DNA of 64,000 nucleotides from Piezodorus guildinii (GCA_023052935.1 CM041294.1:41935736-41999735); one strand, 5' to 3'. Positions 32,490 to 43,526 are shown, numbered from the stretch's first letter. Notes: generated by a model from the letters alone, not told the origin. Program-made: numbers and translations.

Positions 32490-33290
32490 ACTTTAACTTA
32501 CTTATATTTTCACATATAAGAAGAAAGAAACAAAGTCCAAATAACCAATCTGTGTGTGGTAAAAATAGCACGAAAACGAAAGGTCATACGAAACTGAAAT
32601 GGTATATTAAATACAACTATATGGCCGAGATGTTACTACAAATGTTTCATCAAAATCAGCGAACCAGAAGAGCCACATTATATCTTGCATTTTGCACCTT
32701 TTTCTGATTTTCTCAAAAACTGCGCTAATCATTCTGATTAAATTCGATATATCGATGTAAAATTTAATGGCTTTAATATAATATAGGTTTCATTCCTATT
32801 GAAGAAGTCTGAGAGGGATTAAATCCGATATTTTATTCCTATACAATAATTTTAATTGTGTAGATTTTATCAAAATAAGATGACATGTTGTTACCAATTG
32901 ATGAAAAACGGGTGAATATATAAGTTGAATAGATTCGGTGGCCGACTAAAGGAGAAAATAGAAAAAAAATAACATTTTTATGCAGTTTTTGAACATAATG
33001 TCATTAATATATATGTATAAGATACCGTTTGAAAGCTAAAGATTTTAGAATTAATATCAAATTTTACACAAAATTGTAAAAGTTAATGAAGACTCATGAA
33101 AAACCAATAAAACTAACTAATTGTTGTAGATAATAATATATAATATTATTTAATAAAATTTATTTCTTAAACCTTTTTACTTTAACTTACCTATATATTT
33201 CATCTTTAACTGTATTTTAAAATTCTTAAATTTATTTTAACAACGGAGCTAAGTGAAAGTCGTGCGTTGAGCGTAAAAGATGTTTTATTA
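32490..33290 (+). repeat. repeat A, nearly full-length copy
   Basis: Start ACTTTAACTTACTTATATTTTCACAT; then GTCCAAATAACCAA, GTGTGTGTGGTAAA, GGCCGAGATGTTACTACAAA, TTTTCTGATTTTCTCAAAAA, CGATATATCGATGTAAAATT, TACCGTTTGAAAGCTAAAGA, and the end GAGCTAAGTGAAAGTCGTGC. It is one of the two most complete copies. Confidence 0.75.
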
Positions 33291-33760
33291 TTGTGTTCTG
33301 TAAAAGGCAACGATTGGCCTAAAGTTTAAGAGAGGTTATCGATTTTCGAAGAATATATAACTATTATACAATTATTTTTTGTTTTAGGGTTTTAAGTTTC
33401 AGATGGTCCATTAACAAGTTGCTCTTCAGGCATGTAATCAGAAATATTTTTGTACCACATTCGAATTCATGAAACTATTCGTAAATTCGTATTTATGATG
33501 TTCGTAACACCATCAAAAACATTACTACTAAAAGATTACCACGATATACAACTTTGTTCTACCCTGACATGAGATCCTGTAACCCAACCAGAAGTTACTC
33601 TGCCTAGTGGTTGGTATTTCTTATTGCGGTCTTTAAAGGTCATCCTTGATATAAGATCCTAAAAATACGGGATGGTGGAGAGTAGGAAGAGTAAGATGGT
33701 CCTAATATTTTTTTTTCTCGAGCTAATATCACCTTTCTATGATGGTACGTTTATAAATAA
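33291..33760. other. AT-rich, nothing recognised
   Basis: A slightly less AT-rich part at 33540-33690 has no recognisable coding or repeat signal. Confidence 0.4.
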
Positions 33761-34645
33761 CTAGCTGTACCTCGCGGCTTTGCACGCGACTATTTCATTT
33801 TTTTTTTTTTTTTTTTTGCGAATTAAGAAAGTTTTTTATGATAACTGTGTTAGGTGAGGTTATACAATATAAATATACCTGAGATAGCAGTGAGTTAAAC
33901 TTTTAACTATGACAATGTACGACAGATAAATGATTATTGTTGATTATCAGATATTAATTTTATTCAGTTTAATCTACAATAACATTCCAGTAGCAAGTAG
34001 CCATACCCGTGATTATCTGATACCGATATTTTTGCTTCAAAGCATTATCATTCTAAACCATTGTAAGTTCTATATGACATAAATGCTCATTTTTTCTACT
34101 CCAGGGTGTACCCTTTCAACAAAATAAGCTCGCATTTTTTTTTTTAGGATTCATAACTAAGGTCTATTATTTTTTCAAAACTTAAACCTTTTTCAGCCTA
34201 TTGAATGTTATGAAAAATCAACAACAATGAAAAATATGGACTGGATAGAAACCGACACACGAAACATGGCTATAAAATGAAATATGCCAAAATACATTTG
34301 TTGTAAGTATTTTAGTATCTATGCTATTACTGATCAGATTAAGACGATTTTGCTTCCAGGTGGTATATGCTTGTCATTCAAACGAGTACTTATAGTTTTT
34401 GAGGATGCGTATAGTTTTTGAGTTATTCGATAACCAATTTTGTTTTACGTTTTAGAAAAATATTTGTTTAAATCACTTAGAGGACGACTTTTCCCAAACC
34501 CAGCCTTATTGCAAAATCTAGACGGTAAGACATACCTCCAGGAGAAATTTCAACTTCACAACCATAGTCGTTTTTGAGAAACTGCGATGACCAGAAAATC
34601 GAGTAAAATGGCACTTTCTTTTATAAATATAGATAATATATCTGT
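33761..34645 (+). repeat. dispersed repeat starting CTAGCTGTACCTCGCGGCTT
   Basis: The start CTAGCTGTACCTCGCGGCTT-TGCACGCGACTATTTC is a motif I know from many arthropod genomes as the beginning of an abundant dispersed repeat. The end near TTTTATAAATATAGATAATA is also typical. The interior has no coding frame. It is the only copy in the window, and its class is not assigned. Confidence 0.4.
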
Positions 34646-36843
34646 AATTAATGTAATTCCTCAAGCTGGATCTTATAAATATTTAGCTGATCTTTATTTA
34701 TATCATTCGGGTTAATATCTCAATTGTATTTTATTGTTATTAATTTTAATATGTTAGTTGCTATTATATTTCTGAACCTAAATGCTAATAGTGGACCCGC
34801 CTCTTGAAGCGGGTGCTATTTAAATGAGCTGTCATTTATGTCCATCTCTGTCTGATCGATTTAGAGTTGGTAGTTTTAGTTCATCGTAACGAAAAGTGCA
34901 ATCAACAAGAAAACATGTTTATTTTATAAATTATATTCATGATCATATATAATCATCGGCAGAAATGAAAAACATAAATTGTTGGGATGAGTGACATTAA
35001 AACGAAATAAAAGAATGAAGACTCGATCCCGTTTCGAAAAGAGCTGGTCTTGAGTACTTAATCATTAAATTTAAAAAAAGGTAATATTAAATAAAAAGAT
35101 AAAATTGAAAGTAAACAAAATAAATAAAAGTTTAATAAAAAAATGAGAAAATTTACAAAAAAATATAAAAACCATTTGATTTATAAAAAAATCTTCTATT
35201 AACCTAACTGTAAAAAAATAAGTTCTAACATTGGGTTAGTAGGTTAATACTACTACGAATGGTATAAAAGAAATGAATAAATATAATGAGAAAAAATATA
35301 TATAGAATAGTTATCTGTCCAAAAATTCTTTGGTTCCGCACGACGGGTAGGCGATTCTGGAAGGACGGTGATCCGCTGGAGGGACAGTTATGTTCAAAAA
35401 GATGAGACGAAGTCCTAGTCAAAGATGGTTTGAAGATGCCAAACGAGAGAAGCATTCTCTCAGCTTACTAGTGCAATCGGTACTGGCTTGAGGGCAAGGG
35501 GGCACTGTTATCTGGCTAATCCCTAACTACATTATTGAATATAAATACTAGAAGACGTAAATATAACATGTAAACTAACAAAAAAATATTATCCTCATTA
35601 AAAAAAAAAATATTTTTAATTTAATTTGATTTTTAAATTATAAACAAAATATGCAGGTAAAAAAACAAAAACAAAAATAATATATATATAATGTTTAGGC
35701 TCAAACATAAATCTTTATCTATAACAAGTTTATTTGTTTGCTATTTTAAAGTAAAGCACAGTTTTAATTATCCCATATAAAGAAAACTTGATTGCTATGT
35801 ATGTATTGAAAAACTACTTAATAGCAAAGGTTCCTATTCCTTTAGGTTTATAACTGTTTAATGAATCAAACAACTTAGGTTCCATTTATGTTTACAACTT
35901 AGTTACAATTCGGCGTACGTACTTAATGGAAGAAAATAATTTACACTATCCTCTGCAACGCACAGTGGGAAAAAATCACGATTTAGTGGCCAAAATTCTA
36001 TAAATTTTGATATAATCAAGATCAATTAAAAGTTCTTTTTTAATTTATGAGTAGAGTATGTCCTTTATTAATGTGTGTGAAAACATTACTCTCGTTACTT
36101 TTTTATTTTTCAAAGTTACTGATTTCATATATTTTTTTTGTATTTGATCAATTTACTCTATATAGGAGCATTCTAATCGGCAGAAATTATCTATTATCTG
36201 CTTCTATATTGTTTTCTGCGTTTATAATTGCCTTACTCAGGAATTTCCGGCGTATAGAGAATTTATAAGGAATTATTGTTTAAAGGCCAAACAATTACAA
36301 ATTTAACCAAAAAAAATAATATATTTTTGATCTTTATCCTGTGAATATTTTTTTAAATTTGTATTCCAATGGAACAAAGAAAAGACAAATTATGAAGTAT
36401 GAGGCATATTTTAGTATTTTGCCTAAATTAATGTTAAAAAATATAGCGTCAAATCTTTAAATCGATATAACACTGAGAGATAGCATTTTATCGATCAAAT
36501 TTTATCATAGTATTTTAGTAACATTAACTCCCTACAACCTTAAATAAAAACTAAAACCAAACATTTCAATAAAAATTTAATTATTTTTTTAACATAGTAT
36601 GGACAATATTTGTCTGTATTTTTAAATACATTTCAAGTTTCTAAAATACATGAAGTGTAATGAAAGCCAAATAAAGCTCCATGGAATCATTTTTGTTTAT
36701 TTATTATTACTTCAATGCCTGCTTAAGTATTATTGTCCGTAACTGAAAGTGTATAAAACGATGTGCTTGGAATTTCCAAAAAATCGTTACATTCACATTT
36801 CTATATCTTTAACATGTTCAGGGTGAAAAAAAATAAATAAATA

Positions 36844-36848
<5 letters not shown>
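34646..36848. other. long AT-rich stretch with unassigned G+C-richer blocks
   Basis: At 34795-34814 a perfect 6-bp stem hairpin (ACCCGC-loop-GCGGGT) stands out. At 35320-35530 a G+C-richer block reads, in one plus frame, MRRSPSQRWFEDAKREKHSL, which loosely recalls the C-terminal end of LINE proteins. I cannot confirm it. The rest has no supported gene. Confidence 0.35.

Positions 36849-36895
<47 letters not shown>
36849..36895. repeat. (TA)n microsatellite
   Basis: About 22 TA units. Confidence 0.95.
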
Positions 36896-36901
<6 letters not shown>

Positions 36902-37019
36902 TGTTTAAATATATTTAGTACAGTAATTATGATTATTTATATTAACTATTTAAAAGTATCCTTGATAACTTCAGGCCGGTCTTTGATACTTTTGTAGGTA
37001 TTGAAGTATTAATAAGAGA

Positions 37020-37240
37020 GACGAAAAATGTGCGACGTTGGCAATATCTTTCCTATTATAAACTCCCTCTTTCTCAATAACATATGTTCATAAGTTTATG
37101 GGCTTGCAGCAATTTTATATTATCTTGCACTATTTTTTTAATTGCATATTAACTTTTCTAAAATCTTGCGCTTTCCAGCGATGTATTATACGTCTATATT
37201 ACAACTTATGTTTCAGGAATAATTTTTTAATACTTGGTTA
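37020..37240 (-). repeat. repeat A-related fragment
   Basis: On the minus strand, GTATAATACATCGCTGGAAA, GCGCAAGATTTTAGAAAAGT and TTAATATGCAATTAAAAAAA match the fragments at 49010 and 49490, which belong to a repeat A subfamily. Confidence 0.55.
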
Positions 37241-37399
37241 CAGAAAATTTTTTTCCCGTTCAAAGAAAAACTAAATTGCAGTTTATTTTACTAATAAACC
37301 TTCAGGAAAAAATGCCCTAAATGATAGTTAAAACTGTATCAAAATCCGTCTTGTGGTTTAAATGGAGTTCGGGGAAACCATAATCGCGTTATCATTATA

Positions 37400-37401
<2 letters not shown>
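37241..37401. other. AT-rich spacer
   Basis: Nothing recognised. Confidence 0.4.

Positions 37402-37491
<90 letters not shown>
37402..37491. repeat. compound (TA)n(GA)n microsatellite
   Basis: About 26 TA units to 37454, then about 18 GA units with one interruption. Confidence 0.95.
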
Positions 37492-37492
<1 letters not shown>

Positions 37493-38100
37493 GCACACAC
37501 CACTAATTATATACCAAAATTTTTATAACTTTTGTTTGTTATACAATCCAATCCTTATCCAATCCTACAATCCTTCCAAGTATAAGTAAGATCACCACTA
37601 ATCATTTAATGAGATCCATTACTATGTATTTATGTTTCTGCTCCTATCTGTATGCTATTTTTTATATAGCCATCCCCCTCTCACATATTATTATCAATTT
37701 AATGTTATATTGCTTTAAAATTGTCCATCTTGCGAAATCCTTCATCTTACTTATCAATTTTATTTTTGTTCATTTTAATAGCATATTCTACGTATATTTC
37801 TTCACATATACGCTAAGATCCACCAATTCTACAAATATTATACCAAATTTTTACAACTTGTATTTATTGCTTTGCTTGTTACTATGATCGTTAAATACTT
37901 TCATAACAAACATCATGTTATATTACCGTTAGTTTCCATATTTTATAAATATCATCATATTATTTTTTTTCCCCTTTTTATGGGTTATCTTGGTTTTTAT
38001 AGCCCTGATGAAGGCCTACAATTAAGACCGAAACGTTGGCACAAAAATATAAGTTTTCCTAACTAGTGTATTATTTATTGATGACCGCACCCCCTAAACC
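37492..38100 (+). repeat. solo Penelope-like terminal repeat
   Basis: T/A-rich body, then CCCTGATGAAGGCC...GACCGAAACGTTGGC, then TTTTCCTAACTAGTGTATTATTTATTGATGACCGC. This order (hammerhead-like core, short A/T segment, TGATGACCGC) is shared with 41754-41859 and 57769-57850. The 5' limit is uncertain. Confidence 0.5.
38003..38040 (+). ncRNA. hammerhead-like ribozyme core
   Basis: CTGATGA (38005-38011), one base, GG...CC as a minimal stem II, then GAAACGTTGGC (38030-38040). Stem II is weak here. The motif matches the conserved catalytic letters. Confidence 0.35.
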
Positions 38101-38576
38101 AAGTTCCTCATCTTCAAAAATTACTATTACAAATATATAATTAGTGAACAGATGTGAAGTTCTTTACGAAAAGAATAAACCGAAAAGTTTATGAATTTTG
38201 CCTTTTCCCATTACAGTAAATATACATAAAATCATTTCTTTTTAATGATTACTTTTCCTTTTTCTGAGGGTATGTAGTTGTTAGGGCTAGGTGAAAACAT
38301 TAGGTATCTAGGCAAGTAGGGTATTTTTTTGCAAAGTTTTTTTTTAATTTCGAATCAATTCAAGATAAAAACAATTGAATATTACCTACATTTAAGAAGA
38401 TTTACACCGAACCAATGTTTTTTAAATTTCAGCACAAAAATCCTAGGGCCATTGCAACGATAATCCTAACAACTAGACGATGATATCAGTTGGTTATTTT
38501 AAAAATGGCGGCCGATCAAAACTGATTTATTTTAATAAGTCAGTTATTTTGTAAGATAAAGAAAAAAATTATTTTT
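38101..38576. other. AT-rich, nothing recognised
   Basis: No supported feature. The end already resembles the beginning of the tandem unit that follows. Confidence 0.4.
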
Positions 38577-39173
38577 AACCGAAAAACAACGAATAATTAT
38601 AACAAAACAAAAATAAAATTGAATTTTTAAGCGTAAATACGCCCATAATTCAGTCGTTTTTAAGAGACAGAATAACATGTATAGAGTTTTAAAATCAGTA
38701 AAGTCCTATTAAAAAAAAAAAAAAAAAGAAAAGGAAAGGAAAACAGAAAAAATTGAAATATTGCCTATATATATATATATATATAATATATATACTTGAA
38801 ACGTCGTTATTTTCAAAGATAATGAAAGAATTTATTAGTGTTTTCTAACATAAAAACGCCAATAATTAGAAAAAATAAATAAAAAAATTGAAATTTTACT
38901 ATAAAAACACTTTACCTCAGTTATTTTAGAAGATAGAGAAAAATATGTATTGGGTTTTAAAATCAGTAAATATACATAATAACGTAACCGAAAAACAACG
39001 AATAATTATAACAAAACAAAAATAAAATTGAATTTTTAAGCGTAAATACGCCCATAATTCAGTCGTTTTTAAGAGACAGAATAACATGTATAGAGTTTTA
39101 AAATCAGTAAAGTCCTATTAAAAAAAAAAAAAAAAGAAAAGGAAAGGAAAACAGAAAAAATTGAAATATTGCC

Positions 39174-39204
<31 letters not shown>

Positions 39205-39394
39205 TACTTGAAACGTCGTTATTTTCAAAGATAATGAAAGAATTTATTAGTGTTTTCTAACATAAAAACGCCAATAATTAGAAAAAATAAATAAAAAAAT
39301 TGAAATTTTACTATAAAAACACTTTACCTCAGTTATTTTAGAAGATAGAGAAAAATATGTATTGGGTTTTAAAATCAGTAAAGCGCGATTATAA
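38577..39394. repeat. tandem duplication, two units of about 409 bp
   Basis: Unit 1 (38577-38985) and unit 2 (38986-39394) start AACCGAAAAACAACGAATAA and are almost identical. Only the A run and the (TA)n tract differ in length. Each unit also contains two related halves ending TTTTAAAATCAGTAAA. There is no coding content. Confidence 0.9.
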
Positions 39395-39779
39395 ATACAG
39401 TAAAGAACAAAAAAAAAAGTTGATCTATATATTCAAGTAAGAAATTATAATAGATGTAATTCCATTCGGTAATTAGTGAAGATAGAGAGAAATCGAAAAG
39501 GTTAGCTGCTATAAACAGTTATACCCTAATAAAATTATTGAGTAATAATTTACAGCGTTTTTTGTTCAAACCAATGTAATTCCTTATCATAGCGACAAAT
39601 GAAATATAACAAAAAATATTTCCATTAAATCTCAGCGTTTTAAAAATGAGAACTTTCGTGATAATTTCTAGTGGGTATAAATAGCACACTTGAAAAAATG
39701 TATTGAAACTTAAAAGGTAAAATACAATGCTGTTCCGACTAAACGTTCCGATCATTTTCGTTTTAAAATCGGACCGACA
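39395..39779. other. AT-rich, nothing recognised
   Basis: No supported feature. Confidence 0.4.
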
Positions 39780-40080
39780 ATAATAAGCAGATTGATGGGG
39801 AAAGCTAAAAGGATCCGGATCCTTTTAAGATTATGCCAAGGAATAAAACTGACGAAGAGAAGTGAACCTATAGTGAGCGCTACCTTACGGCCGATCCCTG
39901 AAACAGATACCGGGGGCTACAGTTTCCAAGTCCATTAAAAGTCGCTCTCTTCGGATTTCAAAGTATTTCCGTTCCTCTCGTTCATTTTCATACTACCCGA
40001 TACCCCTCCAAGAAGTAGGGACCCGTCTTATTGCCGGCGTGGGCGGCTCCTCCATTCTAACAGTTAGATTTTTCCTCGAA
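39780..40080. other. unassigned G+C-richer block beginning with a perfect 22-bp palindrome
   Basis: At 39806-39827 a perfect palindrome is centred on GGATCCGGATCC. The next 250 bp are much less AT-rich (ACGGCCGATCCCTGAAACAG, TTGCCGGCGTGGGCGGCTCC). I found no convincing frame or second copy. It could be a conserved regulatory element or a single-copy exon. Confidence 0.35.
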
Positions 40081-40352
40081 AACATTCATTCTAAAAGGGA
40101 TAAAAATATATTACAAAGAATACTGTTAGATTGTTCATCAAGTACGCAGAACTTGAAGAATCTTCTTATATTTAAGAAATAGTGATGAATGCATTAATGT
40201 TCCTTACCATCACCATATGTACATGATGCGGAAGTAATTAAGACGTTCATTTCCAAAATATACACTATATCCATTCTAAGAAATTTTAGAGGAAGCACGA
40301 AAATCTCTCATTGCTATCGTATTAAACTAGATAATTTTATTATTTTCGCATT
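40081..40352. other. AT-rich, nothing recognised
   Basis: No supported feature. Confidence 0.4.
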
Positions 40353-40366
40353 AAACTGTAGAATTG

Positions 40367-40822
40367 TTTGTTTATTTATTTAACGTCCTTTTATGCAGCT
40401 GTGGCTAATCGGACGACGCTACAGTGGGAGTCCTAAACTTTGCCTATCCAGGTTTAATTAGGACATAATTAAATGGGGATTCACTCAAAGGCTCTCCCTC
40501 GGGTATGTGAGACCCGTCAGCCAAATGGTGGCCACTTGCAGAATTTGGTTAATTAATAGAAACGCGAGTGTAATCTTCCAGAAGATTTTACACCGCGAGG
40601 CCCAGGGCCTATGAAATGAAAAAAAAAAAAGGTTTAGTTAGGATAGGGACTTTAACGAGTATCTGACATCGCACAGGCTCGGGAACACCTTTTAACGTCC
40701 CCTCTGAAGGATGGCATAACTAAGGATTTTTTACTCAAATTAAAAAATCTTATGGCCACCTGCGGGTTAAAACCTCGCGCATAGGAGGCTGTTATGCTAG
40801 CCACCATGCTACAGGTAACCCC
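40367..40822 (-). mobile_element. SINE S1 copy, interrupted by a nested poly-A retroposon
   Basis: Same sequence order as 8684-8973: tail TTTGTTTATTTATTTAACGTCC on the left, head GCTACAGGTAACCCC on the right. The flanks AAACTGTAGAATTG and AAATCTATAATTG are probably a decayed TSD. A 167-bp insertion (40464-40630) splits it. Confidence 0.8.
40464..40630 (+). mobile_element. short poly-A retroposon nested in the SINE
   Basis: A 167-bp sequence ends in 14 or more A and is bounded by GGTTTAATTAGGA (40451-40463) and GGTTTAGTTAGGA (40631-40643), a 13-bp TSD with one difference. The interior (GTATGTGAGACCCGTCAGCC, CACCGCGAGGCCCAGGGCC) has no frame and no clear pol III boxes. It may be a severely truncated LINE 3' UTR or an unknown SINE. 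Confidence 0.65.
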
Positions 40823-40837
40823 AAATCTATAATTGTT

Positions 40838-41295
40838 TTTTACTTTCACTTACTATATATAGTAAGGGAAAGTATTGCGATCGTGAAAATTTTCTAATTC
40901 CAGTTTTCAACGGAAATACACGTTTTAGGGTCCCCTGAGTCCAAATAGCCAAGTATTTTTTAATGCAATTTTTCGTTTTTGAACATATGAACAATAATAT
41001 ACATGTATGATATACCGTTGGAAAGCTAAAGATTTTAGAAAAAATATCATTTCATACACATGCTTTTAAAAGTTAATAGAGTGTGATAAAAAGAAGATAA
41101 AAAACTAACTGATTATTTTAGATAATAATATAATCGATTTTTTAATAAAACACACGTTTCTATAGAAATTCAATTTAATTAATTCTTTAATAGTTTCACG
41201 CATTTTTATCTCTAACTGTATTTGGAAATTCTTTCATTGATTTTAAAAATGGAGGTAAGTGAAAGTCGTGTGTTGCCCGCACCAGATTTTTTACT
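40838..41295 (+). repeat. repeat A copy with internal deletion; best view of the terminal hairpin
   Basis: Starts TTTTTACTTTCACTTACTAT and continues ATATAGTAAGGGAAAGTATTGCG. ACTTTC.CTTAC and GTAAG.GAAAGT form a near-perfect hairpin. The GTCCAAATAGCCAAGT block then joins directly to TTTTTAATGCAATTTTTCG. It ends GGTAAGTGAAAGTCGTGTGT followed by TGCCCGCACCAGA. Confidence 0.75.
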
Positions 41296-41600
41296 GTATT
41301 AATAAAATCATATTAAAGTTATGAAATGAAATGTTTTGGTAGAATTTGGAACGAAACTAAATCTGTAATTAGTAACACTAGAAAATAATTTAATTTCTAA
41401 ATCGCGTTTTTAAAGGACTTGAGTGTTCTTTAGGTAAAATCAAATAGGAGATTTAGATAAAATAAATGTTGAGAATACAAATATGTAAGAAAATCAATTT
41501 CGTAAAAAATATCGTTTAGTACCTTTTGGAAATCTGATAAAAAAATTTGAAGTTAATTTAAATAAAAAGTGGATTTAATTAGTTGACCGTTGAGAATTAC
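41296..41600. other. AT-rich, nothing recognised
   Basis: The last 20 bases (GTTGACCGTTGAGAATTACT) recur inverted near 57875-57895, so they probably belong to the palindrome that follows. Confidence 0.4.
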
Positions 41601-41859
41601 TGGAAGGAATTAGTCCGGGTGACGGTCATTAAATGAAACAACTAAATAGTTTCAACTATTTATTGTTTGCCAACATTTCGACCCCCTTTGTGGGTCATCA
41701 TCAACATCACTGTTCTACCAAACAGTACCTAGTTTCCATTCTCCCACTATGCGCCCTGATGATGACCCACAAAGGGGGTCGAAACGTTGGCAAACAATAA
41801 ATAGTTGAAACTATTTAGTTGTTTCATTTGATGACCGCCACCCGGACTAATTCCTTCCA
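41601..41859. repeat. near-perfect palindrome of two Penelope-like terminal repeats
   Basis: The arms 41601-41703 and 41758-41859 are complementary with only a few mismatches, around a 54-base centre. Each contains the hammerhead-like core, GAAACGTTGGC, AACAATAAATAGTTGAAAC and the TGATGACCGC end. A single-arm relative lies at 57740. No protein is encoded. Confidence 0.8.
41754..41790 (+). ncRNA. hammerhead-like ribozyme core with a 5-bp stem II
   Basis: CTGATGA (41756-41762), one T, GACCC, a loop, GGGTC (41776-41780), GAAAC. The catalytic letters and a good stem II are present; the single T between A9 and stem II departs from the textbook core. The left arm has TTGATGA instead of CTGATGA and would be inactive. 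Confidence 0.4.
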
Positions 41860-42484
41860 TTAAATAAAAAGTATACACAGTTACATTGAAAATATATTAT
41901 TTAAATAAAATAATACAACAATAACTGCCTCATTGCATCCTTAACTGGCCAATGAAGGTAGGATTCTTCTGCACCATTTTAAAGGTAATTAAATGAAGAA
42001 AATGTTCTGAGATCCAAAAACCAACGATAGAAGAGTGATAGCCCTCGTAGATTTCCGAATATTCTTTAAAATATTAAAATTTAATTTTCTGCATGACGTG
42101 CGACGCTAACTTTCTTATTTTGAGGGTTTGACTTATCAGGGTTCTTTTCTTTTCTTTTATTTAGTACTAGTGATTTTCTGATGAAAACCATGTGTTAAGG
42201 TGCCGTAAGGATAACAAACTTGCACCCTTGGACGACTAAATTACCCTTTCCCTAAATTACCAACGCTGGAAAAAAATGGTTGTCTTTAAAAATAAAATAA
42301 AAAATTGGATGGATTTTCAAATGATTCCGAATGCTTTTTTGAAACCTGATTTATTGATGAATTCATAGTTACACATAATACAATTAATTTTAGAAAAATA
42401 GAAAGGAAACAAAATTCAAAAATAAAGAAGAAAAACAAAGACAAAAATTATAACTCTAATTTAAAAAATATTAACAAAATTATA
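41860..42484. other. AT-rich, nothing recognised
   Basis: A slightly G+C-richer part at 42180-42260 shows no motif. Confidence 0.4.
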
Positions 42485-42690
42485 AATATCCTGTCAGACT
42501 ATTTCAATCAGAATGAAACCTACAACATATTAATGCTCATCACACACCTTTTTGTGGGACTTGGTCATTTAGACTCAGAGGAACAGAAAACGTGTATTTC
42601 CGGTGAAAACTCGAATTCGAAAAGGTTCACGATCGTAGTTATTCCCCTTACTACATATTTCATATTAAGGTAAGTGAAAGTAAAAATACA
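42485..42690 (-). repeat. repeat A copy, short internally deleted form
   Basis: On the minus strand: terminal ACTTTCACTTACCTTAATAT, CGATCGTGAACCTTTTCGAA, AATACACGTTTTCTGTTCC, then a jump from the GGTGTGTGATG segment to GATTGAAATAGTCTGACAGG. Confidence 0.7.
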
Positions 42691-43110
42691 AATAAATAAA
42701 AACTGGCTCTCGAACACCCACTGATTCATACTTTGACTAACATAACTGATCAAAATTTTATAGACAATCATAGTTCATGCTCTTAGAAAAACACTTAAAT
42801 GAGAGCAAAAACTCAAAAAGGAGCAATAAAAAAAAAATTGTTAGATTCTTCTTAAATACTTGCTGGTTAAGCAAGAAAAGTTAGAAGGTAGTTGTATTTA
42901 TTACCGTATGCTACGACTTCCTAGTGGCTAAAATTAAACCAAACTGTAATCGGTTAATTAGTAGCAAACATTTTAAAGGGATCTAAAAACCGTTATCACA
43001 GTGAGGTCATTGAGATCTTCGACTGATCACATAAAAGAACTCGCTTAATCCAGTTTAACTCATCTAATTCGTAATACCTCGTTTTAGAAATGTTAAATCA
43101 TTCCAATTCA
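42691..43110. other. AT-rich, nothing recognised
   Basis: No supported feature. Confidence 0.4.
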
Positions 43111-43111
43111 T

Positions 43112-43440
43112 TGGACCATGGTAGCTAAGTGGATAAGGCAGTGCAGTGCTATTCTTCTGGTCTGGGGTTCGAATACGGTGATAGCAGGATAATTATTTAT
43201 TCTGATATACTACCGGTAGGCCAACTCTGGGCTCAGGATCTATAAATGAAACAATGAAAGAATCTGGTAGCTGAGCAATATGTCGGCTTGCACGTCCGTT
43301 AGCCCAAAATACTACGGACTCTCGCCTTATTTAATTCAAGACCCGGCAAGATAGGTAGAGGCAAGGTCTAAGGAAGTAAAAAACTTTGCTCTGCTCTTTA
43401 CTTTTACCCTTTAGGGTAAAAGAACTTTACCTCTGCAAAT
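43112..43440 (+). mobile_element. tRNA-derived SINE, family S2
   Basis: The head GGACCATGGTAGCTAAGTGG-ATAAGGCAGTGC contains a good A box (TAGCTAAGTGG). About 30 bases later GGGGTTCGAATACGG fits a B box with one or two changes. The body follows to a pyrimidine-rich tail near 43420. It does not fold as a mature tRNA gene after the B box. No second copy or TSD was recognised, so the 3' end is approximate. Confidence 0.6.
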
Positions 43441-43526
43441 CTACAGCGTTAAAAGTCTTTTTTTTCAGTACTTCAATAAAATTATTTTACTTAATTTAAA
43501 AATATAATTTATTTCTATATCTCAGA

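Noticed and set aside
34795..34814. Rho-independent terminator (GC hairpin)
   Set aside because: It is an isolated hairpin in an animal genome with no T run after it and no gene next to it.
36047..36268. 73-codon hydrophobic frame
   Set aside because: A/T-rich sequence yields Phe/Leu/Ile/Tyr by composition; there is no start context or recognisable membrane protein.
41755..41790. Calling the hammerhead motifs confirmed ribozymes
   Set aside because: All readable copies have one extra base between A9 and stem II and I could not fold stems I and III with confidence, so they are listed only as hammerhead-like.
43112..43190. tRNA gene with GGTTCGAATAC
   Set aside because: No acceptor-stem closure could be drawn after the B box and a long non-tRNA body follows; SINE is the better call.
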